This document shows, in pieces, positions 1-3,778 of a stretch of 6,736 bases of DNA. A program made the position numbers and the translations under genes. The stretch lies in assembly GCA_035529155.1 (NCBI GenBank), contig DATKXF010000114.1, positions 1-6,736 of the forward strand. The letters are read 5' to 3'. This DNA comes from JAAEEP01 sp035529155. GTDB lineage: Archaea; Thermoplasmatota; Thermoplasmata; Methanomassiliicoccales; JAAEEP01. Below the pieces are notes generated by a model. The model saw only the letters and a program-made list of their open reading frames with translations. It ran no database searches and was not told the DNA's origin. The first letter of the stretch is position 1. Each line of letters opens with the position of its first letter.

Positions 1-1
1 C

Positions 2-343
2 CAGGAGATCTGCGATTACGTGGCCCTCATCGACCGCGGAAAGATGCTCGCACACGGATCGGTAGAGGACCTCACCCACATGACCCAGACCAGGCGGATC
101 CAGATATTTCTTGTGGACCCGGTGGGCGGTCAGGTTGTTGAGGCCATCTCTCGTATGAATGGAGTTGAGAATGTTCTCCGTCCGACCGATGAGATGCTGG
201 TGGTAGAATTCAGCGGCGATCCATTGAGCCAGGCAGCACTCCTTGAGGACGTTATGAAGCTTGGAGTGAGGGTATCCCAGTTCAAAGAGGAGGGATTGGC
301 CCTTGAGACGCTGTATATGAACCTGATCAAGGAGTCGAGGTGA
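2..343 (+). CDS. ABC transporter ATP-binding protein, C-terminal part (5' end outside window)
   Basis: This is the last 113 residues of an ABC ATPase, the subunit that would power the membrane protein encoded next. The frame is open to the left edge. It begins with QEICDYVALIDRGKMLAHGS, which matches the segment just after the switch (H-loop) region of ABC ATPases, where 'E..CDRV.ii..G.i...G' is typical. The GTG at 20 is therefore an internal valine codon and not a start. Walker A, the signature motif and Walker B must lie upstream and cannot be seen. The rest, after about residue 30, is the variable C-terminal extension common in ABC-2 exporter ATPases. Four bases separate it from the permease, so the two surely form one exporter. 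The substrate cannot be told from this fragment. Family assignment is strong; specificity is unknown. Confidence 0.9.
   Translation, partial: QEICDYVALIDRGKMLAHGSVEDLTHMTQTRRIQIFLVDPVGGQVVEAISRMNGVENVLRPTDEMLVVEFSGDPLSQAALLEDVMKLGVRVSQFKEEGLALETLYMNLIKESR
337..343 (+). promoter_or_regulatory. Shine-Dalgarno site for the ABC permease, overlapping the ATPase stop
   Basis: GAGGTGA lies four bases before the ATG at 348 and matches the archaeal anti-Shine-Dalgarno (the 16S 3' end with CACCUC). Its last three bases are the TGA stop of the upstream gene. This fixes the permease start and suggests translational coupling. Confidence 0.8.
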
Positions 344-347
344 TATC

Positions 348-1190
348 ATGGAGTACGCTAGAAAAATCACGCCGCCATCCGACATCAACCAGATATTTCT
401 CGTTGGTAAGTACGAGTTCCTCAAACACCTGAGGAGCAAACGCCTGTACGGGATCCTGGCTTTAGAGATAGTCATAATAATTCTATTCTTGGCGATCCCT
501 CCCCTCACCGGCAATGATTACAATTCAGACCCGGCCGGTTTTGCAGGAAACTTCTACTCCTTTACATGGATACTATTGGTGATATGCGCCACACTCTTCG
601 CGGGCGACTCTCTAGTATCGGAATTTCAGAACAGGACCGGATACCTCATATTCCCTAACCCGGTCAAGAGGGAGACCATCTTCTTCGGCAAGTTCGCCGC
701 CACGGTGGCGATAACATTCGCTGTGGTTATTCTCTACTACCTGATCGTCTCAATCGCATGCCTGGCCATAACTGGAAGCGTGTCGGAGCTTACCCTGGCT
801 TCCATGGGTCTTGCCTTGTTATTCGCGATAAGCGCCAGCGCCGTAGGTTATCTCATAAGTTCTATTATGAAGGGAGGGACGGGGGCGCTGGTGTTAACCT
901 TCGCCTTCCTATTCTTGATACTGCCGATCGTAGACCAGGTATGCAGTGTTGCTTTGGTCAAGCCCAATTTCTCATTGGGCTTCATGGCGGGAGCGATCGG
1001 ATACGTGATGCAGACCCCCTATCCAACTGACTTCATACAGGCCTTCCCGCCCCCACCTGCGGAGCCGGTAATCGAAATTGGAATGTACTACCCAGATCCA
1101 GTTCTTGCAGCGATCGTTGCCTTGATATACGCTGGCGCGGCGATCGCCATTGCGATCTTCTTCTTCAAAAGGAGGGAGATGTCCGCCTGA
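348..1190 (+). CDS. ABC-2 type transporter permease
   Basis: This is a 280-residue integral membrane protein, the likely transmembrane partner of the upstream ATPase. A cytoplasmic N-terminal helix (about 15-33, with basic KHLRSKR) leads into hydrophobic segments at about 34-54, 69-88, 113-141, 148-172, 178-199 and 250-273, which is the six-helix plan of ABC-2 permeases. Between the second and third helices, SEFQNRTGYLIFPNPVKRET followed by IFFGKF matches the family's cytoplasmic coupling element ('E...rT...ll..PvkR..i..gK'). A probably extracytoplasmic loop (about 203-249) carries a PPPP run. The protein ends in a basic KRREMSA tail, consistent with a cytoplasmic C-terminus. The start is fixed by a good Shine-Dalgarno. 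ABC-2 systems export lipids, drugs, polysaccharides or peptides, or act in gliding or copper-related functions. The substrate here is not inferable. Confidence 0.9.
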   Translation: MEYARKITPPSDINQIFLVGKYEFLKHLRSKRLYGILALEIVIIILFLAIPPLTGNDYNSDPAGFAGNFYSFTWILLVICATLFAGDSLVSEFQNRTGYLIFPNPVKRETIFFGKFAATVAITFAVVILYYLIVSIACLAITGSVSELTLASMGLALLFAISASAVGYLISSIMKGGTGALVLTFAFLFLILPIVDQVCSVALVKPNFSLGFMAGAIGYVMQTPYPTDFIQAFPPPPAEPVIEIGMYYPDPVLAAIVALIYAGAAIAIAIFFFKRREMSA

Positions 1191-1195
1191 GGTGA
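1189..1195 (+). promoter_or_regulatory. Shine-Dalgarno site for the CinA-like gene
   Basis: GAGGTGA lies four bases before the ATG at 1200 and begins inside the TGA stop of the permease. The motif, spacing and stop overlap are the same as at the previous junction, which supports a single coupled operon. Confidence 0.8.
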
Positions 1196-1199
1196 CCGG

Positions 1200-1955
1200 A
1201 TGAAGATCGAGATCATCCACATAGGCGACGAGCTTCTTACTGGCGATATTGACCCGTACCCCAAAACCCTCATTGAAACGGTTCGAGGAAGGGGGGCCAA
1301 CGTGAACCTGGTCACCGTGGTCAGGGACAACTACGACGACATCATGCGACTCCTTGAATCAGCGGAAGAGGCAAGGGTGGACATCCTGATCATCACGGGT
1401 GGGCTGGGACCCACCTTGGACGACATCACAAGACATGTGGTGGCTGATTTCCTCGGAACCGAGCTGGAGCTGAGAGACGACGCGGTAGAGTGGTTCATCG
1501 AGGCTGTCAAGAAGATGTATGGTGCCAAACCAGTTATGACCGATGAGAACATGCTCATGGCCATGGTCCCTGAGGGCGCAACGGCGCTCAGGAACATCAC
1601 CGGAGCGGCGGCTGGTATCGACGCCCTCAAGGGTGAGATGCGAATATTCTGCCTTCCGGGATTTCCGAAGGAGATGCTCCCAATGTTCGAGGAGTACATC
1701 CTCCCGCTCATCGAAGGGGAGAAAACATTCGAGAAGGAGGTCCGGGGCAAGAGGGGCGAGTCCACCATGGCACCCTTGTTCCAGGAGATCGTCCGCAACT
1801 TCAGGGTCAGGATAGCCTCCCTTCCCACGGAGAACTGGTTGAAGGAGGGGAACCGCATCATCATCAAGGGTGATGACCCGGATGAGGTCGAGAGGGCGGC
1901 CATGCGCCTCCTAGAGTTGATTGAGGAATCGAAGGACGATTTCATCCTTGAATGA
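1200..1955 (+). CDS. CinA N-terminal / molybdopterin-binding (MoCF_BD) domain protein
   Basis: This 251-residue protein belongs to the CinA-N/COG1058 family, whose fold is shared with the molybdopterin-binding domains of MoaB, MogA and MoeA. Diagnostic motifs are HIGDELLTGDI (7-17), ITGGLGPTLDDIT (65-77; the TGG-G-PT-DD signature of the phosphate/pterin-binding loop) and LPGFPKEM (152-159, the P-G-P-EM element). There is no C-terminal nicotinamide-nucleotide amidase domain, so it should not be called a full CinA or PncC. Bacterial CinA N-domains have been linked to ADP-ribose/NAD-related pyrophosphatase activity, and archaeal stand-alone members remain largely uncharacterised. Its placement nine bases behind an ABC exporter permease implies co-transcription but not a shared pathway. 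The family call is firm; the biochemical role is open. Confidence 0.88.
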   Translation: MKIEIIHIGDELLTGDIDPYPKTLIETVRGRGANVNLVTVVRDNYDDIMRLLESAEEARVDILIITGGLGPTLDDITRHVVADFLGTELELRDDAVEWFIEAVKKMYGAKPVMTDENMLMAMVPEGATALRNITGAAAGIDALKGEMRIFCLPGFPKEMLPMFEEYILPLIEGEKTFEKEVRGKRGESTMAPLFQEIVRNFRVRIASLPTENWLKEGNRIIIKGDDPDEVERAAMRLLELIEESKDDFILE

Positions 1956-1964
1956 CCGAACTCA

Positions 1965-1974
1965 TTTTATTCTA
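1965..1974 (+). promoter_or_regulatory. Possible TATA box for the CopZ-like gene
   Basis: TTTTATTCTA is the only clearly AT-rich element in the 37-base gap between the CinA-like stop and the ATG at 1993. Its centre is about 24 bases before that ATG, the usual archaeal TATA-to-start distance, so transcription could begin at or next to the start codon and give a leaderless mRNA. The Shine-Dalgarno candidate in the gap (AAAGGG, 1985-1990) is poor, which fits this. The same T-rich stretch could instead, or also, help end transcription of the preceding operon. The call rests on position and composition only. Confidence 0.4.
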
Positions 1975-1992
1975 ACATCCAATTAAAGGGTC

Positions 1993-2427
1993 ATGGCGGT
2001 CTGTCCCGAGTGCAGGGGGAGCGGGCTTGAGGTAGAGAAGATCGTGGTCGCAAACCACTCAAAGGAGACGACCTGGCCTCTTGGAGAGGAGCAGTATTTC
2101 CTCTGTGAGACCCCTGGTTGTGATGTGGTATACTTCACCGAGTCCCATTCCAGAGTTCTTAAAACAGAAGAGGTCAGGACCCGAGTCACCTTCAAGTGCG
2201 GTTCGGACCCAAAGCCCCTTTGTTACTGCAAGCAGGTGACCGAAGAGGATGTCCTTCGGGCGATAGCGGATGGTGCGAGCAACTTTGAAGAGGTCAAAGA
2301 GGCCACGGGCATCGGCGGAGGGGGTTTCTGCAAGATCACGAACCCAGCCGGTCGATGCTGCAGCAGGAATTACAGGCCGTTCATCATGAGGGCCCTCGAA
2401 GAAAGGGCGGAACAAGAATCTCGATGA
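1993..2427 (+). CDS. CopZ N-terminal-like Zn / [2Fe-2S] protein without HMA domain
   Basis: This is a 144-residue soluble, Cys-rich protein. The N-terminal half has MAVCPEC (C4, C7) and a second pair C38/C43 within ETPGCDVVYF, a zinc-ribbon-like site. The C-terminal half resembles a BFD-like [2Fe-2S] domain: CYCKQVTEEDVLRAI (C77, C79), a helical stretch, then GGGFCKITNPAGRCC (C113, C122, C123). This order, a Zn site followed by a C-x-C...C...C cluster with TEEDV after it, matches the N-terminal domain of the Archaeoglobus CopZ copper chaperone, where that module binds zinc and a [2Fe-2S] cluster and can reduce copper. The copper-binding HMA domain with its CxxC loop, which follows in CopZ, is absent here. 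It may act as a small redox or metal-delivery protein. No copper ATPase is visible nearby, so a copper role is inference. C69 is an extra cysteine. Confidence 0.8.
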   Translation: MAVCPECRGSGLEVEKIVVANHSKETTWPLGEEQYFLCETPGCDVVYFTESHSRVLKTEEVRTRVTFKCGSDPKPLCYCKQVTEEDVLRAIADGASNFEEVKEATGIGGGGFCKITNPAGRCCSRNYRPFIMRALEERAEQESR

Positions 2428-2448
2428 CCCCTATGATCCTCAGGATTG

Positions 2449-3477
2449 TCAATAAGGTACGAGAAAGAGCTCCCCATCGTGTGAGAACACTTTGACGGCG
2501 TCTCCTTCCACCTGGAAATCCTTTGGCTTTCTCAGCTCCACAATCCCATAGGTTATTGGATGCATGACCTGGATCTCATCCTCGCTCTCAGAAACGATTA
2601 CCGCCTCCATGATATCCGATTCGGTTCCCTTTACCCGGACATTCTCGAGATCGTGGTTCTGCATGGTAACATGCTGGTGATCCGAAAGCTTCCTGAGCCG
2701 CGTGTTGGTGGAGGATATCCCCTCTACCTGGTGCAGTACTCCATCCAATGAGATTATGTCGTGCAGCTGGTATGCAGGGAGGCGCACCAGGAAGGTTATT
2801 CTGTACATTTCCCTCCCGTCCTTCTGACCGATCAGGGACGAGGATTCCTTGGTCTCGGCTCCGTATGCGGCTGCCAGCTCCTTGGATAACGACCGGCCAA
2901 GGTTGTTGGATGACAGGTAAACGTCCAAGCCGCCGTGAAGCTCCTCAACCTTTGAGATGAACAGTTCCCTGTTTTCGGAGGCTGCCCTTTCCACCATGTC
3001 CTCTATCTGCTCGAGGATCGACTCCTTTTCCTCACGGCGCAGAGATCGATCGCGACACCTTACCTGGAGTATGGACTCGAAGTAAGAGCCTTTGATCTTG
3101 CTGCACTTGGGGCAGGAGGCTCCTTTCACCCTGACGGTTGTCACCAGATGCTCGGTCTTGATGAGATCCTCCATCTGCAAGGTCATCTCGATCGAGACCC
3201 TGAAGTTGCTGGAATCCAGTGGATCGACGGCCACCTCGACCGATTTGATTTCTGAGCCGCGGCGAACATTGATCGACCTAACCGCCACCTCCGCCGCCGC
3301 ATCCTCGATAGATTGGAATCTCTTCCACCTGCCGTCAATGAGGAACTCCAGGCAATGAGCGCACCTTGTCAGGTCAATGTACTCGTCGATCTCGGTGAAC
3401 CTATTCCTCGACAAGAAACACTGGGCGCAAAGCGATTCGTAGGTGGCGCCCTCTTTACCACACTCGACGCAGAACAT
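2449..3477 (-). CDS. nmd3: NMD3-family protein (archaeal homologue of the 60S export adaptor)
   Basis: This 342-residue protein matches the archaeal NMD3 family (COG1499). In eukaryotes Nmd3 binds the large ribosomal subunit during late maturation and carries it out of the nucleus. Archaea have no nucleus, so a role in large-subunit maturation or translation is inferred. The N-terminal half holds the family's zinc-binding pairs: C3/C6 (MFCVECGKEG), C17/C20 (CAQC), C39/C42 (RCAHC) and C122/C125 (SCPKC). After these comes a charged helical segment (about 145-180) and then the region around GGLDVYLSSNNLGRSLSKEL (182-201), a well-conserved NMD3 stretch. The C-terminal part (about 220-342) is beta-rich and ends without the long acidic, signal-bearing tail of eukaryotic forms. 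Translation starts one base after the DUF424 stop, using GGTGA nine bases upstream. It is the last gene of the mcm operon and converges on the CopZ-like gene. Confidence 0.9.
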   Translation of the reverse strand: MFCVECGKEGATYESLCAQCFLSRNRFTEIDEYIDLTRCAHCLEFLIDGRWKRFQSIEDAAAEVAVRSINVRRGSEIKSVEVAVDPLDSSNFRVSIEMTLQMEDLIKTEHLVTTVRVKGASCPKCSKIKGSYFESILQVRCRDRSLRREEKESILEQIEDMVERAASENRELFISKVEELHGGLDVYLSSNNLGRSLSKELAAAYGAETKESSSLIGQKDGREMYRITFLVRLPAYQLHDIISLDGVLHQVEGISSTNTRLRKLSDHQHVTMQNHDLENVRVKGTESDIMEAVIVSESEDEIQVMHPITYGIVELRKPKDFQVEGDAVKVFSHDGELFLVPY

Positions 3478-3478
3478 C

Positions 3479-3778
3479 TTACATCTTCACCAGCTGAGCG
3501 TGAGGTACCCCACCAATGTATAGAATGCAGTTCTCATCAATGAACTTGTGCTTGATCGCCAAGCCCACGGTCCTTTCACCCACGAGATTCGCCACGGTAG
3601 CATTGTTGAGCCTGTTGAGAAGAAGCTCCTCGCTGGCGTCCTCCCCCTCGTAGAACGAGGGCTTCACCTCCAGCTTGAGCTCTCCCTCTCTGAGAACATT
3701 GCCCAGGAGTTCCCTGTCGCATGCCGCCACCAGTATGTCCCCGCCCCGCTTGTGAATCCTTACAGTGATCGTGATCAT
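3479..3778 (-). CDS. DUF424 family protein
   Basis: This 99-residue protein fits the archaeal DUF424 family (COG2412) over its whole length. Recognisable parts are the N-terminal strand and loop ITVRIHKRGGDILVAACD (2-19), LREGELKLEVKPSFYEGE (29-46), an ATVANLVGERTVGLAI helix (60-75) and the C-terminal IYIGGVPHAQLV signature. No signal peptide, membrane segment or metal-binding cluster is seen. Its ATG overlaps the mcm stop as ATGA, so it is probably translated by coupled reinitiation. The GGAGGG (3779-3784) directly abuts the start and is too close to act normally. Its function is unknown. Frequent linkage to information-processing genes, here a helicase and NMD3, suggests a translation- or replication-associated role, but that is only inference from neighbours. 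No other in-frame ATG or GTG start lies near the N-terminus. Confidence 0.9.
   Translation of the reverse strand: MITITVRIHKRGGDILVAACDRELLGNVLREGELKLEVKPSFYEGEDASEELLLNRLNNATVANLVGERTVGLAIKHKFIDENCILYIGGVPHAQLVKM
3487..3491 (-). promoter_or_regulatory. Shine-Dalgarno site for nmd3
   Basis: On the minus strand GGTGA lies nine bases before the nmd3 ATG (3475-3477), inside the last codons of the DUF424 gene. It supports the chosen start and co-translation from one mRNA. Confidence 0.55.
3775..3778 (-). promoter_or_regulatory. ATGA stop/start overlap (mcm / DUF424)
   Basis: The TGA ending mcm (3775-3777) and the ATG opening DUF424 (3776-3778) share two bases. This is a standard termination-reinitiation junction, and the two products are probably made in linked amounts. 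Because mcm must splice twice after translation and DUF424 need not, splicing efficiency would change active helicase without changing DUF424. Confidence 0.75.

Noticed and set aside
20..22. GTG as the start of a 107-residue protein
   Set aside because: The upstream codons read QEICDY and complete a conserved ABC ATPase segment, so the gene is only truncated by the window.
1331..1945. 204-residue minus strand open frame opposite the CinA-like gene
   Set aside because: It is low-complexity and rich in Ser, Met and Arg, as expected for the antisense of a coding frame. The + strand frame has clear family motifs.
2436..2446. Short inverted repeat ATCCT-c-AGGAT between the convergent genes, as a terminator
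   Set aside because: The arms are five bases with a one-base loop and no T-run follows on either strand. It could arise by chance in a 21-base gap.
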